Shown: positions 26,566 through 35,692, counted from the first letter of the stretch. The stretch is 64,000 bases of DNA from GCA-2712985 sp964515905 (GCA_964515905.1 CAZEWK010000033.1:8090-72089); one strand, 5' to 3'. Numbers and translations: made by a program. Notes: generated by a model from the letters alone, not told the origin.

Positions 26566-26784
26566 ATGCTTGATCGTTCAACTATTTCGGTCTACTCAGT
26601 TGTGGCCTCAATTTTTTTGGCATTTGCATTTATTATTCGGGGCAACTGACAAGATGGGTGGGTTACTGTGTATTACTGGATTAACGTATGGGAGCGTTTG
26701 GTGTATGTGGTAAATCCAAAAACCAACATCATTTATCAAGTTGTATCTATTGGATTTATTTTAATTTTTGTCTTCGGGGGTTGA
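26566..26784 (+). pseudogene. Small two-helix membrane ORF interrupted by in-frame TGA
   Basis: ATG 26566 opens 27 codons ending at TGA 26647-26649, with one hydrophobic helix (VYSVVASIFLAFAFII). Without a frame change, the next 44 codons to TGA 26782 encode a Trp/Tyr-rich loop and a second helix (IIYQVVSIGFILIFVFGG). Read through, this is a plausible 72-residue two-helix membrane protein. Other genes here (nrdA, phzF-like) use TGA as a true stop, so codon reassignment is unlikely. A nonsense mutation, two tandem mini-proteins, readthrough or a sequence error are all possible. The second stop is 10 nt before the preferred MBL start, implying coupling. Confidence 0.45.
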
Positions 26785-26794
26785 GGCATTGGGT

Positions 26795-27628
26795 TTGATT
26801 AGGGATAACAATTTTTGGGTTCAATTTTGGGGTGTGCGTGGGAGTATTGCGTGTCCTGGAAAAGAGTACTCTCGATATGGGGGGAATACCTCTTGTATAG
26901 AAATCTTTTGTGGCGGAAAACACTTAATATTCGACGCGGGTACTGGAATCCGTAACCTTTCTAAAAAGTTGGTGGCTAGTAATTCTCGGGAGTTTGATTT
27001 ATTTTTTTCCCACACACATTTAGACCATGTTTCTGGCCTACCATTTTTTGGACCAGTCTATAAAACAGATACAAAGCTGAGAATATGGGCCGGTCATCTA
27101 CTTCCACAAAGAAAGATTGCCCAGGTGCTGCCAAAGTTGATGATTGATCCCCTTTGGCCAGTCCAATTGGAACAACTAAGCGCGGAAATTACATTCAAAG
27201 ACTTTTTAGCTGGTGAAACTTTACAGTTAACAGAAGACATCAAAATTAAGACTGTACTTCTGAACCACCCAAACCGGGCAACTGGCTACAGAGTTGAATA
27301 TGGGGACTATTCTATCAGTTATGTTACTGATACCGAACATTACCCAGATCGCATGGACAACGAAATAATCAATCTAATACAAAATACAGATATTTTTATA
27401 TATGACTGTATGTATACCAATGAAGAATATCCGAATCATATTAATTGGGGGCATTCGACGTGGCAGGAAGGAGTGAAATTAGCTAATGAAGCTGATGTGG
27501 GAAAATTTGTTGCATTTCATCATGAGCCTGACCATGACGACAATATGATGGATTCGATTGAAAACGCCATCGTAAACGTACGATCTGAATCTGTTGTTGC
27601 GAAAGAAGGGATGCTGCTTTGTCCATAG
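26795..27628 (+). CDS. Metallo-beta-lactamase-fold hydrolase
   Basis: A protein of about 277 residues with the MBL signature SHTHLDH and the N-terminal block FWGVRGSIACPG..YSRYGGNTSC typical of a stand-alone MBL subfamily often found near cyclic-nucleotide, HD or GAF signalling genes. Further metal ligands are probably the Asp of VTDTEH and His residues in NHP and FHHEPDH. No ATG start is available. TTG 26795 has GAGG 8 nt upstream and is preferred over TTG 26768. It overlaps the quinone reductase by 10 bp. The substrate (a phosphodiester, possibly cyclic nucleotide) is inferred from the family only. Confidence 0.8.
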   Translation: MIRDNNFWVQFWGVRGSIACPGKEYSRYGGNTSCIEIFCGGKHLIFDAGTGIRNLSKKLVASNSREFDLFFSHTHLDHVSGLPFFGPVYKTDTKLRIWAGHLLPQRKIAQVLPKLMIDPLWPVQLEQLSAEITFKDFLAGETLQLTEDIKIKTVLLNHPNRATGYRVEYGDYSISYVTDTEHYPDRMDNEIINLIQNTDIFIYDCMYTNEEYPNHINWGHSTWQEGVKLANEADVGKFVAFHHEPDHDDNMMDSIENAIVNVRSESVVAKEGMLLCP

Positions 27629-28632
27629 ATCTGAAACCAGAACTCCCAACAGATATGCCGGTTGTAGAGATAATAAGTAATGAGAAAGGCGGCACTTTAA
27701 AAAATGCGGTTAGGCCGTTGCCTCAGCCTCAATTTGGGCAAGTTTTGATTGAGGTGTCCGCCTCAGGTGTTAACAGACCTGATATAATGCAGAGGTTAGG
27801 GCATTATCCACCTCCGGAGGGTGCTTCAGACTTGCCGGGGTTGGAGGTGGCTGGGAGCGTGGTAGCAGTTGGTCCTGGTGTCCAAAAATTGGACGTTAAT
27901 AGTAAGGTTTGTGCATTAGTTTCAGGGGGTGGATATGCTGGCTATTGTGTCGCTTATGCAGAACATTGCCTTCCCGTGCCACGCGGATTTACGATGGTTG
28001 AAGCGGCTGCCTTGCCTGAATGTTTTTTTACAGTTTGGACTAACGTTTTTGAACGTGGGCAACTTAAAGCAGGTGAGACTTTTCTAGTACATGGTGGAAG
28101 TAGTGGAATTGGAACTACGGCAATACAATTGGCTGCGCACTTTGGCGCACGTGTTTTTACAACGGTAGGTTCTGCCGAGAAGTGTACTGCGTGTACCAAA
28201 TTAGGCGCTGAATCAGCTATAAATTATAAAGAGAAAGACTTTGTGAAGGAGCTCAGAGAGCTAACCAAAGGCCAAGGAGTAGATGTAATACTTGATATGG
28301 TGGGAGGCTCTTATATTAGTCGGAATATTGAAATATTGAGGAAAAATGGACGGATGGTCTTGATCTCATTTCTAGGTGGATCAAAGATCAGTATTGATAT
28401 GATGCCTGTCTTACAAAAATGGATCACTATAACGGGATCAACATTGCGACCTCGTAATATTGTGGAAAAGGGAAAAATTGCTGAAAAACTCTTTCTAGAA
28501 GTGTGGCCTTTGCTGGAAACAGGTAAAATTAGACCGAAAATTGCTCAGACGTTTCCGCTAAATAAGGCCGCCGATGCTCATAAGTTAATGGAATCAAGTG
28601 GCCATACTGGGAAGATTATTTTGACTTTGTAA
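27619..28632 (+). CDS. NAD(P)H-quinone oxidoreductase (PIG3/QOR-like MDR)
   Basis: A 337-residue zinc-free medium-chain dehydrogenase/reductase of the PIG3 (TP53I3) type. The NADPH-binding motif HGGSSGIGTTAIQLA, the VNRPDIMQRLGHYPPPEGASD segment and the VDVILDMVGG block are characteristic. It reduces quinones or enones with NADPH. The TTG start at 27619 is supported by AAGGG 8 nt upstream and overlaps the MBL gene by 10 bp, so the two are co-translated. A second QOR-type gene, only moderately similar, lies at 52758. Confidence 0.88.
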   Translation: MSIDLKPELPTDMPVVEIISNEKGGTLKNAVRPLPQPQFGQVLIEVSASGVNRPDIMQRLGHYPPPEGASDLPGLEVAGSVVAVGPGVQKLDVNSKVCALVSGGGYAGYCVAYAEHCLPVPRGFTMVEAAALPECFFTVWTNVFERGQLKAGETFLVHGGSSGIGTTAIQLAAHFGARVFTTVGSAEKCTACTKLGAESAINYKEKDFVKELRELTKGQGVDVILDMVGGSYISRNIEILRKNGRMVLISFLGGSKISIDMMPVLQKWITITGSTLRPRNIVEKGKIAEKLFLEVWPLLETGKIRPKIAQTFPLNKAADAHKLMESSGHTGKIILTL

Positions 28633-28865
28633 CCATTCGGGTATTTTGTTAGTAGCATATTTTATTCAACTTCAGGATTCGATATATCCGGTGTTGGGTA
28701 TAATAATTATCACGTACAGTTGGTTAAAAAATATAAATGGCTGATTTCCTCCAAGAATAAATTAAAGTCTGTTATATATTATATATAGAAGAATGATATA
28801 AAACCGTGAAGCTACAAAGAAGTTATGTTGTGGCCAAGCAAACGGAAAATTTAGATGAGGAAACA

Positions 28866-29426
28866 ATGGCTATTCCACTGATGCCAAAAGCCACAGCAGT
28901 TTGGCTAGTCGAAAATACTGGTTTAACATTTGAGCAGATTGCTGAGTTCTGCTCGTTGCATCCCCTAGAAGTTCAAGGCATAGCTGATGATGAGGTCGCT
29001 ATAGGGATCATCGGTGCAGACCCAATATCGGGAGGACAACTTACTCGCGAAGAAATCAATCGATGCGAGACTAATCCATCACAGAGCCTCAGTATGGCGC
29101 AGTCTAGTGCCGACCGCGTTTCCCCGAGGCGAACGGGTCCACGTTACACACCGGTATCAAAACGGCAGGATCGTCCAAATGCTATTTCGTGGTTAATAAA
29201 ATATCATCCAGATCTTAGGGATTCCCAAATTTCTAAGTTGCTTGGTACGACCAAATCAACCATTGATTCAGTGCGAAACCGTACACACTGGAACATAGCA
29301 AACATCAGTGCACAGGACCCAGTTTTGCTGGGTCTGTGCAAACAAATAGAACTAGAAGTGGAGGTTCAAAAAGCGGAGAAAAAACGCAAAAGAAAATCGT
29401 CTGGTCAGAAGACTAGTGCGGAATAA
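28866..29426 (+). CDS. trcR: Cell-cycle transcriptional regulator TrcR (DUF1013)
   Basis: A 186-residue alphaproteobacterial DUF1013 protein. It opens MAIPLMPKATAVWLVENT and carries the hallmark LHPLEVQGIADDEVAIGI..DPI block, then WLIKYHPDL and a helix-turn-helix-like KLLGTTKSTIDSVRNRTHWN near residues 130-150, which probably contacts DNA. The C-terminus is Lys/Arg-rich. The frame is open to a GTG at 28806, but homologues start at the MAIPLMP methionine, and GAGGAAACA is a good Shine-Dalgarno before ATG 28866. The family is linked to cell-cycle transcription in the CtrA/GcrA lineage. It precedes hldE by 27 bp. Confidence 0.88.
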   Translation: MAIPLMPKATAVWLVENTGLTFEQIAEFCSLHPLEVQGIADDEVAIGIIGADPISGGQLTREEINRCETNPSQSLSMAQSSADRVSPRRTGPRYTPVSKRQDRPNAISWLIKYHPDLRDSQISKLLGTTKSTIDSVRNRTHWNIANISAQDPVLLGLCKQIELEVEVQKAEKKRKRKSSGQKTSAE

Positions 29427-29453
29427 TTGTGGCTATAGGCGGAAATTATAATT

Positions 29454-30920
29454 ATGGTCGCAGCGGAACTACATGAACTTACAGGATATATCGACCAGTT
29501 AACAAACGCCCATGTCCTTTGTATTGGCGATTTAATACTTGATCGTTTTATTTATGGAGATGTTGAGCGAGTATCTCCGGAGGCCCCAGTACCTGTAATC
29601 CGTATTCAAAACGAAACAATGATGCTAGGTGGAGCGGGTAACGTTGTTCGTAATATCGTGTCGCTGGGAGCTAAATGCACTTTCATTACTGTCATAGGAC
29701 AAGATGATGAAGGAGCTAAATTGACTGAATTAGTAGCTGAGTTAGAAAATGTTGAGGCTTACTTGCTCAGAGAAACTCATCGACCATCAACTATCAAGAC
29801 ACGGTTTTTGGCTGGCGGTCAACAACTGTTGAGGGCTGATAAAGAAACAAATGAACCACTCTCCAGTTCTAGTGAAGAAGATGTTCGACGAACAGCTCTT
29901 GAAGCTATCGTGTCCTGTGATGCAATTGTTCTGTCCGACTATGGTAAAGGTGCTCTGACGGATCGGAGTATTAAAGACATCATTACTCGTGCGCATCAAC
30001 TTTCGAAACCCGTAATAGTGGATCCTAAAGGGGATTTCTCCCGTTATAGAGGAGCCACAATTGTTACACCAAATTGTAGTGAGCTTTCGAAAGCCTCCGG
30101 TATGTTGACAAACAACGAAGAGAGTATAATAGAGGCTGCCAGAAAACTGCTTAGTGAATTTGATATTAAGTCAATTCTTGTGACTCGTAGCCAAGACGGA
30201 ATGTCCCTTATTGATTCGAGTACGGTTGAGCACGTTGAAGTTAAATCCCAAGAAGTATTTGATGTCTCTGGAGCCGGTGACACAGTAGTTGCTACGTTTT
30301 CTGCTGCGCTTGCAGTGGGCGTTAATCGTTTACATGCGGTTTCGCTTGCAAACCTTGCTGCTGGGATTGTGGTTGGGAAGGTTGGTACAGCGACGGTTTA
30401 TCGAGATGACTTGCTAAATGCTGTGCATACTCAAAACTACTACATAACGGACTCAAAAATAGTTTCGGCCTCGGTTGCTTTGGAGAAGATTGACCATTGG
30501 CGTCGGCGGGAGGAGCGAATAGGATTCACGAACGGTTGTTTTGATTTATTACATCCAGGTCATATTTCTTTACTCCGACAGGCCAGGGCATCTTGTGATC
30601 GCCTGATAGTAGGATTGAATAATGATTCTTCCGTTAAGCGTTTGAAAGGAGAGGGGAGGCCTATACAGAATGAGAATGCAAGGGCTCACGTTTTATCGTC
30701 CTTATCTACTGTAGATTTGGTAATATTTTTTGAAGATGATACACCACTGAAACTTATTCAATTATTAATGCCTGATATTCTTGTTAAGGGTTCTGATTAC
30801 AAAATAGAGGAAATTATTGGCGGGGATTTGGTAAAGAAGAATGGCGGAGAAATTCTTCTTGCAAATATTGAACCGGGTTACAGTACGACGAAAACTATAG
30901 CTCGAATGTCCATGAATTGA
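29454..30920 (+). CDS. hldE: Bifunctional heptose-7-phosphate kinase / heptose-1-phosphate adenylyltransferase
   Basis: A 488-residue fusion enzyme of ADP-L-glycero-D-manno-heptose synthesis for the LPS inner core. The N-terminal PfkB kinase domain (about 1-320) shows GGAGNVVRNIVSLGA and the catalytic DVSGAGDTV. The C-terminal nucleotidyltransferase domain (about 345-488) begins with FTNGCFDLLHPGHISLLRQAR, carrying the HxGH motif, and ends with KTIARM. Both domains are complete. ubiX follows after 7 bp. No other heptose genes are in view. Confidence 0.95.
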   Translation: MVAAELHELTGYIDQLTNAHVLCIGDLILDRFIYGDVERVSPEAPVPVIRIQNETMMLGGAGNVVRNIVSLGAKCTFITVIGQDDEGAKLTELVAELENVEAYLLRETHRPSTIKTRFLAGGQQLLRADKETNEPLSSSSEEDVRRTALEAIVSCDAIVLSDYGKGALTDRSIKDIITRAHQLSKPVIVDPKGDFSRYRGATIVTPNCSELSKASGMLTNNEESIIEAARKLLSEFDIKSILVTRSQDGMSLIDSSTVEHVEVKSQEVFDVSGAGDTVVATFSAALAVGVNRLHAVSLANLAAGIVVGKVGTATVYRDDLLNAVHTQNYYITDSKIVSASVALEKIDHWRRREERIGFTNGCFDLLHPGHISLLRQARASCDRLIVGLNNDSSVKRLKGEGRPIQNENARAHVLSSLSTVDLVIFFEDDTPLKLIQLLMPDILVKGSDYKIEEIIGGDLVKKNGGEILLANIEPGYSTTKTIARMSMN

Positions 30921-30927
30921 GACTACA

Positions 30928-31515
30928 ATGAACCGGATAATAGTAGGTATTAGTGGTGCTTCTGGCGTAATTTATGGGATTCGTTTATTAGAGATATTAA
31001 AAGAGACAGGGATTACTTCACACCTAATAATGACAAGTTCTGCCGAGATAGCTGTTGCACATGAGACAGACTGGAAAGTAGAAGATGTAAAAAAAATGTC
31101 TGACATTTGGTATCCCTTTGATGATATTGGAGCAGCTCCTGCTAGTGGTTCTTTTAAGAATTTGGGTATGATTATAGCACCGTGCTCAATGCGAACTGTT
31201 GGGGAATTGGCAAATGGAATAACTGGCAATTTATTGACGAGAGCGGCTGACGTTGCACTGAAGGAAAAGAGAACACTAGTGGTAATGGCTCGTGAAACGC
31301 CGTTACACTCAGTCCATTTAAGAAACTTAACTATTCTGGCAAACCTGGGTGCTGTTATAGCCCCTCCGGTTCCGGCCTTTTATGCGCGCCCAAATAGCAT
31401 TGACGATATTCTTAACCATACATTGGGCCGGATTCTAGATTGCTTTGATATTGAAACCGGTGGGGTCAGTCGATGGGGAGAGGATGTCGGAAAAAAAAGA
31501 CGTCCTAGAAAATAG
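30928..31515 (+). CDS. ubiX: Flavin prenyltransferase
   Basis: A 195-residue UbiX/Pad1 flavoprotein that prenylates FMN with dimethylallyl phosphate to make the cofactor of the UbiD decarboxylase in ubiquinone synthesis. The opening MNRIIVGISGASGVIYGIRLLE, the APCSMRTVGELANGITGNLLTRAADV segment and the RETPLH motif are all conserved. It is co-transcribed with hldE (7-bp gap). It ends near a convergent TIGR02444 gene. Confidence 0.95.
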   Translation: MNRIIVGISGASGVIYGIRLLEILKETGITSHLIMTSSAEIAVAHETDWKVEDVKKMSDIWYPFDDIGAAPASGSFKNLGMIIAPCSMRTVGELANGITGNLLTRAADVALKEKRTLVVMARETPLHSVHLRNLTILANLGAVIAPPVPAFYARPNSIDDILNHTLGRILDCFDIETGGVSRWGEDVGKKRRPRK

Positions 31516-31536
31516 ATCGTATACAAATAAAAAGTC

Positions 31537-32091
31537 TTACGTCATTTTTTTTCGAGCGTGTCGGATTAAAATATCCTTTTGTTCGAATAAGATTTGAGTT
31601 GGTTTCACATTTCCATAATCAAAATACGTCATTAGGTTTAATTCGGCCGCTGTTTTATGATCTTTGGTTACCAAGATATCTGTGAAGCTTCCTAATTGAT
31701 GGGAAAGGTTGATTTGGACAACGTGCTCTGCAAATAACTCCAGATCTTTTATACTGTTTCTGAGATATTCTAACTCATCCGTATTTTTTTTGTTTAAAGG
31801 TTTTAAATCACCCCGAATTTTACGTAGTGGAGAAATTACAATTCTCTGAAGTTTATTCGCTGTGATATCGAGCGTGGAAAATTGGTCTTTATTGATGCAC
31901 ATTCCATTATCACATCCAGCCCAAATACTAAGTAACATAAGATTTACATCTAAATTATATTGATTTTGTAAATATAATAGGGAATCCGATACCTTTTCTT
32001 GAGAGTAATAATGTATCGAAAAGTTCCAAAATGGATCGTTAGGAAACTCGATAGTTTTTAAATTTCTGATATTATGATTAGTATTGCCCAT
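31537..32091 (-). CDS. TIGR02444/DUF2390 family protein
   Basis: A 184-residue protein matching the DUF2390 family (TIGR02444). After a polar lead comes FWNFSIHYYS, then LLYLQNQYNLDVNLMLLSIWAG, the most conserved block, followed by a helical C-terminal region. The family is proteobacterial and its role is unknown. The reading frame contains more Asn/Ile than its neighbours, in line with local AT-richness. It converges on ubiX and faces the purEK promoter on its other side. Confidence 0.75.
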   Translation of the reverse strand: MGNTNHNIRNLKTIEFPNDPFWNFSIHYYSQEKVSDSLLYLQNQYNLDVNLMLLSIWAGCDNGMCINKDQFSTLDITANKLQRIVISPLRKIRGDLKPLNKKNTDELEYLRNSIKDLELFAEHVVQINLSHQLGSFTDILVTKDHKTAAELNLMTYFDYGNVKPTQILFEQKDILIRHARKKMT

Positions 32092-32362
32092 TGAAAAAAT
32101 TTGTTAAGAGAAATTAGATTTTGAAATAATACAGAATTGTCATCGTATAAGTTATCATTTTTTTTGAGCTATTTGATCATTAAAATAAAGTTTTATGTTT
32201 GGAGGTTTAGGCTAGCAGGGCCAACTAAATATTCGGCTCTGGTGTATGCATATTAGCATAAAGGTGATATTCAGTAGTATTTATCGAAGTGAGTACTCTT
32301 GCGCGGCTGCGCTTCAAACAGCATAATCCTTCAACTATGGCCTGTGCGAGGAGACGATTCTT

Positions 32363-32863
32363 ATGAACACTAAGACGCCCAGTGTGGGCGTCATTATGGG
32401 AAGTCAATCTGACTGGGACACCATGTGTCACGCAGCAGATACACTTGATGATTTAAAGATTTCCTATGAAAAAAATATAGTCTCGGCCCATCGTACTCCA
32501 GAACGCCTTTACGAGTATGCAAGGGCAGCGGAGTCTAGGGGATTAAAGGTTATCATAGCAGGTGCAGGAGGAGCTGCGCACTTGCCGGGCATGACTGCCG
32601 CATTGACTTGCATTCCTGTATTCGGTGTTCCCATTGAGAGTAGAGCCCTCAAAGGCTGGGATAGCCTGCTATCTATAGTCCAAATGCCAGCAGGTGTTCC
32701 GGTGGGAGCGACAGCGATCGGAAAATCAGGTGCTATAAATGCAGCTCTGTTGGCGGGTTCTGTTATTGGCTTATTTGACCCAGAGGTTGCGCAATCTCTT
32801 CAAAAATTTCGTGCTAATCAGACAAAATCAGTGAAACAACACCCGATTGATAATGGTTCTTGA
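32363..32863 (+). CDS. purE: N5-carboxyaminoimidazole ribonucleotide mutase
   Basis: A 166-residue class I PurE that moves the carboxylate of N5-CAIR to C4 in purine synthesis. The MGSQSDWDTM motif, the active-site SAHRTPERL loop with the catalytic His, and the GAGGAAHLPGMTAALT segment are present. A strong GAGGAG ribosome-binding site precedes ATG 32363. purK follows after 12 bp. The 270 bp upstream form an AT-rich promoter region with a small GCGC-containing dyad near 32300. Confidence 0.96.
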   Translation: MNTKTPSVGVIMGSQSDWDTMCHAADTLDDLKISYEKNIVSAHRTPERLYEYARAAESRGLKVIIAGAGGAAHLPGMTAALTCIPVFGVPIESRALKGWDSLLSIVQMPAGVPVGATAIGKSGAINAALLAGSVIGLFDPEVAQSLQKFRANQTKSVKQHPIDNGS

Positions 32864-32875
32864 GATTATAAATTC

Positions 32876-33961
32876 ATGGCAAAAACCTCCTCAGAGTCTC
32901 TAGATCCGGGTTCTACGATTGGTATTTTGGGCGGTGGTCAGTTGGGTCGGATGACTGCCACTGCAGCTTCGCGTTTAGGCTATATCGTTCATATTTATAG
33001 CCCAGATGAAGATGCCCCGGCTAAGCAAGTTAGCAGCATATACACAACAGCTAGTTATGATGACGTTGATAAACTTTCCTCGTTTGCTCAGTCTGTTGAT
33101 GTAGTTACTTTCGAGTTTGAAAACATCCCGATAGAGTCTTTATTGGCTATCCAGAATAGTGTTTTGATTCGGCCAGGATATCGCGCTCTTGAAGTCGCAC
33201 AGGACAGACTAATAGAAAAGAGATTTATGTCTTCACTTGGCATCAGAACGACGGACTTCTGGCCAGTGCTGAGTATTGATGAGTTAGAATCGGCTCTAGT
33301 GTCTTTAAATGGAAACGGAGTATTTAAAAGTGCCCGATTTGGTTATGATGGTAAAAATCAAATTAGAGTTAGTACAGGGGATCCAGTAGGGCCTGTTTGG
33401 GGAAAAATGGGTGTAGACGCAGGGATTCTTGAACGCTGGGTGGACTATCTCATGGAAATATCAGTAATCGTTGCTAGGTCAAGTGATGGTGAAGTTGTTG
33501 TATACGATCCGGTCCAAAACCACCATGAGAATTACATGTTATCGAGTACATTGGTGCCGGCTCCTATTAATTTGGAGTTGGTATCACAATCATGTGAGAT
33601 AGCACGACAAATAGCCGAAGCGCTAAATTTAGTCGGTGTACTAGCGGTAGAAATGTTTGTGACTGAAGAGAATGAATTGTTGGTTAACGAAATAGCTCCA
33701 CGTCCCCACAACTCAGGTCACTGGACAATTGATGCCTGTGCCTGTAGTCAATTTGAGCAACTGGTTCGGGCCGTTTGTGGGGTCCCTTTGGGTACAGCTC
33801 GACGGCATTCAAATGCTAAAATGCATAATTTAATCGGTGATGAAATAGAACAATGGGAGCAACTGCTCAGGGAGCCAGGAGCAATAGTCCATTTATATGG
33901 GAAATCAGAAGCACGAAGAGGCCGTAAAATGGGGCATGTGACCCGATTAATGCCGCTATAA
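32876..33961 (+). CDS. purK: N5-carboxyaminoimidazole ribonucleotide synthase
   Basis: A 361-residue ATP-grasp enzyme that converts AIR, bicarbonate and ATP to N5-CAIR, the substrate of PurE. The N-terminal GILGGGQLGRMTA motif, the FEFENIPIESL segment, ATP-grasp residues around FKSARFGYDGKNQ and the C-terminal NEIAPRPHNSGHWTIDA block identify PurK. The operon partner purE is 12 bp upstream. Length is normal. Confidence 0.96.
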   Translation: MAKTSSESLDPGSTIGILGGGQLGRMTATAASRLGYIVHIYSPDEDAPAKQVSSIYTTASYDDVDKLSSFAQSVDVVTFEFENIPIESLLAIQNSVLIRPGYRALEVAQDRLIEKRFMSSLGIRTTDFWPVLSIDELESALVSLNGNGVFKSARFGYDGKNQIRVSTGDPVGPVWGKMGVDAGILERWVDYLMEISVIVARSSDGEVVVYDPVQNHHENYMLSSTLVPAPINLELVSQSCEIARQIAEALNLVGVLAVEMFVTEENELLVNEIAPRPHNSGHWTIDACACSQFEQLVRAVCGVPLGTARRHSNAKMHNLIGDEIEQWEQLLREPGAIVHLYGKSEARRGRKMGHVTRLMPL

Positions 33962-33991
33962 CTCAGGGAATAAGTATATTTCACACGTCGT

Positions 33992-34642
33992 CTAACGAGC
34001 TGTATTTATTAATTGAAAGAAACGGGAAATAAGGGGATTTGTTTTGCCCGCTATACTATTACACTTTGTGCGGAATGATTGTATTTTCATGACATCGTTA
34101 ATACGTCGGTCAAGGAAACCCCAGGTATCTATGCTATTGGTAGATGAATCATTCAACCAAAATAACAAGGTTGATGAGTAAACACCGGCCAAGAGTATGC
34201 GTTTTGTGTAAAAATTAAAGTCTGTAGATTGATCACCGGCAGCACGCCATATTTTGTCAACTGTTCGATGCATGCTTCGGGCAGCCACAGCTGAATATTG
34301 CGGAGTTGTAAGAATTCCTATCAGACGTCTTAAGGCTTCACGATGTTCAGTTTTTTGTTCGAGTCTAAGTTTAACCGCAGTTCGTATTCGTTTTCGTACT
34401 GGCATTTCTGAGAGGTTCAAATAGTTGAGAGCATCTATCATTAATGCATCAGAAACAAAAAAATATGTATCTACGACGTCTAAAATACCATTTGGAAAGG
34501 CCCGTAGGGCCATGGACCTTTCGTATCCAGCTGTCACGGCGGCTTCTTCGACAGCACTTATTGTCCAGCCAGAAAATGGGATTTGTCCTAAAAAGATGTG
34601 TAAAATTTCTTCTCGTTCCCGGTGAAGTTTCGGAGGTATCAT
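33992..34642 (-). CDS. COQ9-family ubiquinone biosynthesis protein
   Basis: A 216-residue TetR-like helical protein of the COQ9 family, which binds isoprenoid lipids and assists ubiquinone synthesis, probably by presenting quinone intermediates to hydroxylases at the inner membrane. The N-terminal IPFSGWTISAVEEAAVTAGY is TetR-like, RAFPNGILDVVDTYF is the family hallmark, and a C-terminal amphipathic helix is expected. In many alphaproteobacteria this gene is annotated as divergently transcribed from rpsU. Here def and a small monooxygenase lie between the two. Confidence 0.85.
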   Translation of the reverse strand: MIPPKLHREREEILHIFLGQIPFSGWTISAVEEAAVTAGYERSMALRAFPNGILDVVDTYFFVSDALMIDALNYLNLSEMPVRKRIRTAVKLRLEQKTEHREALRRLIGILTTPQYSAVAARSMHRTVDKIWRAAGDQSTDFNFYTKRILLAGVYSSTLLFWLNDSSTNSIDTWGFLDRRINDVMKIQSFRTKCNSIAGKTNPLISRFFQLINTAR

Positions 34643-34659
34643 TGATGGGTCACGCGATT

Positions 34660-35199
34660 TTATTCCATATTTTCTGTGTTGAAACGCATTTCAGAAATAA
34701 AGTGAAGACTATCCAATTTTGTCATTCGCATTGGGTATAGTATTCCATCTAAATGGTCACATTCATGTTGGACTACGCGTGCGTGAAAATCTTGGACTTC
34801 TCTATCCACTTTATCTCCGGTTTCGTCTACTCCTTGATACCTAATATGTCTGAACCTTGGTACAGCACCGCGCAGTTCAGGAACTGATAAGCATCCTTCC
34901 CAGCCAAGATCGGTTTCCTTTGAGAGTGGAGTAATGATGGGATTAATCAAGATTTGGGTGCTAGTTTGTCTAGGGGTCTCGTCTTCGGCTTCTTGATCTG
35001 TCAAAGGAATCTCAAAAATCACAAGGCGTAGAGGAACATGAACCTGGGGTGCAGCAAGACCAACACCCCCAGCGTCTTCCATAGTCTCTAGCATATCACG
35101 TATTAAGTTATGAATTTCTGAACTTTTTGGCTCAGCTACTTTTTGTGCAACGCCTTTAAGTATGGGGTGTCCCATACGTGCTATCTTGAGTATTGCCAT
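34660..35199 (-). CDS. def: Peptide deformylase
   Basis: A 179-residue metalloenzyme that removes the N-formyl group from nascent proteins. The three diagnostic motifs are present: GVGLAAPQV, EGCLSVPE (metal Cys) and QHECDHLDG (two metal His and the catalytic Glu). fmt, its usual partner, is not adjacent; instead the COQ9 gene lies 17 bp downstream. The 84 bp to the divergent small monooxygenase gene hold the promoters. Confidence 0.96.
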   Translation of the reverse strand: MAILKIARMGHPILKGVAQKVAEPKSSEIHNLIRDMLETMEDAGGVGLAAPQVHVPLRLVIFEIPLTDQEAEDETPRQTSTQILINPIITPLSKETDLGWEGCLSVPELRGAVPRFRHIRYQGVDETGDKVDREVQDFHARVVQHECDHLDGILYPMRMTKLDSLHFISEMRFNTENME

Positions 35200-35283
35200 T
35201 GTATAATTGCAGTTAATCTTTATTTGGTTGATACAGGGTTTAGTCGCTTCATTTTAGAGGAAGCATATTGGTTGGAGAGTAAC

Positions 35284-35583
35284 ATGTTAATGGTAATTTT
35301 TGAATTTAAGGTTAAGTCAGGCCAAAGCCAAGTCTATTTTGACTTAGCGCAAGACATGATGGATAAGGTCGAGAATGTTGATGGGTTTCTGGGGGTTGAG
35401 CGATTTCAAAGCTGTAACGAGGAAGAAAAATATATTTCAGTGTCAAAATGGCGAAATCACAAAGCAATAAAAGAATGGGGTTCTAATATTGAGCACAGAC
35501 AGGTACAAAAGACCGGAAAAAAGGAGATTTTCGATTCTTTTGATATAAGGGTTGTTGAAGTGCTTCGTGAGAAATTTTTCTAA
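35284..35583 (+). CDS. Antibiotic biosynthesis monooxygenase (ABM) domain protein
   Basis: A 99-residue dimeric alpha/beta-barrel protein of the ABM/HmoA type. The pattern VIFEFKVKSGQSQVYFDLAQDM, then VDGFLGVERF and SVSKWRNHKAIKEWGSNIEHR, is typical. Members degrade haem or oxidise quinones, or simply bind ligands. ATG 35284 is preceded by GGAGAG with 5-nt spacing and is preferred over an upstream frame extension that overlaps def. It is followed by rpsU after 109 bp. Confidence 0.82.
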   Translation: MLMVIFEFKVKSGQSQVYFDLAQDMMDKVENVDGFLGVERFQSCNEEEKYISVSKWRNHKAIKEWGSNIEHRQVQKTGKKEIFDSFDIRVVEVLREKFF

Positions 35584-35692
35584 AAAGTTAGGGTCGGATG
35601 GTAGTATGCGTGGGAATTCACTTCACAGTTGCCATTCTTTGTGGTATCAGGCTCCTTTATTTCTATTCTCCGTTGCATAAGGATCGAGTATT

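Noticed and set aside
26647..26649. TGA read as tryptophan or selenocysteine
   Set aside because: nrdA and the PhzF gene end on TGA and prfB uses it for autoregulation, so genome-wide reassignment is unlikely; no SECIS-like hairpin was recognised directly after it.
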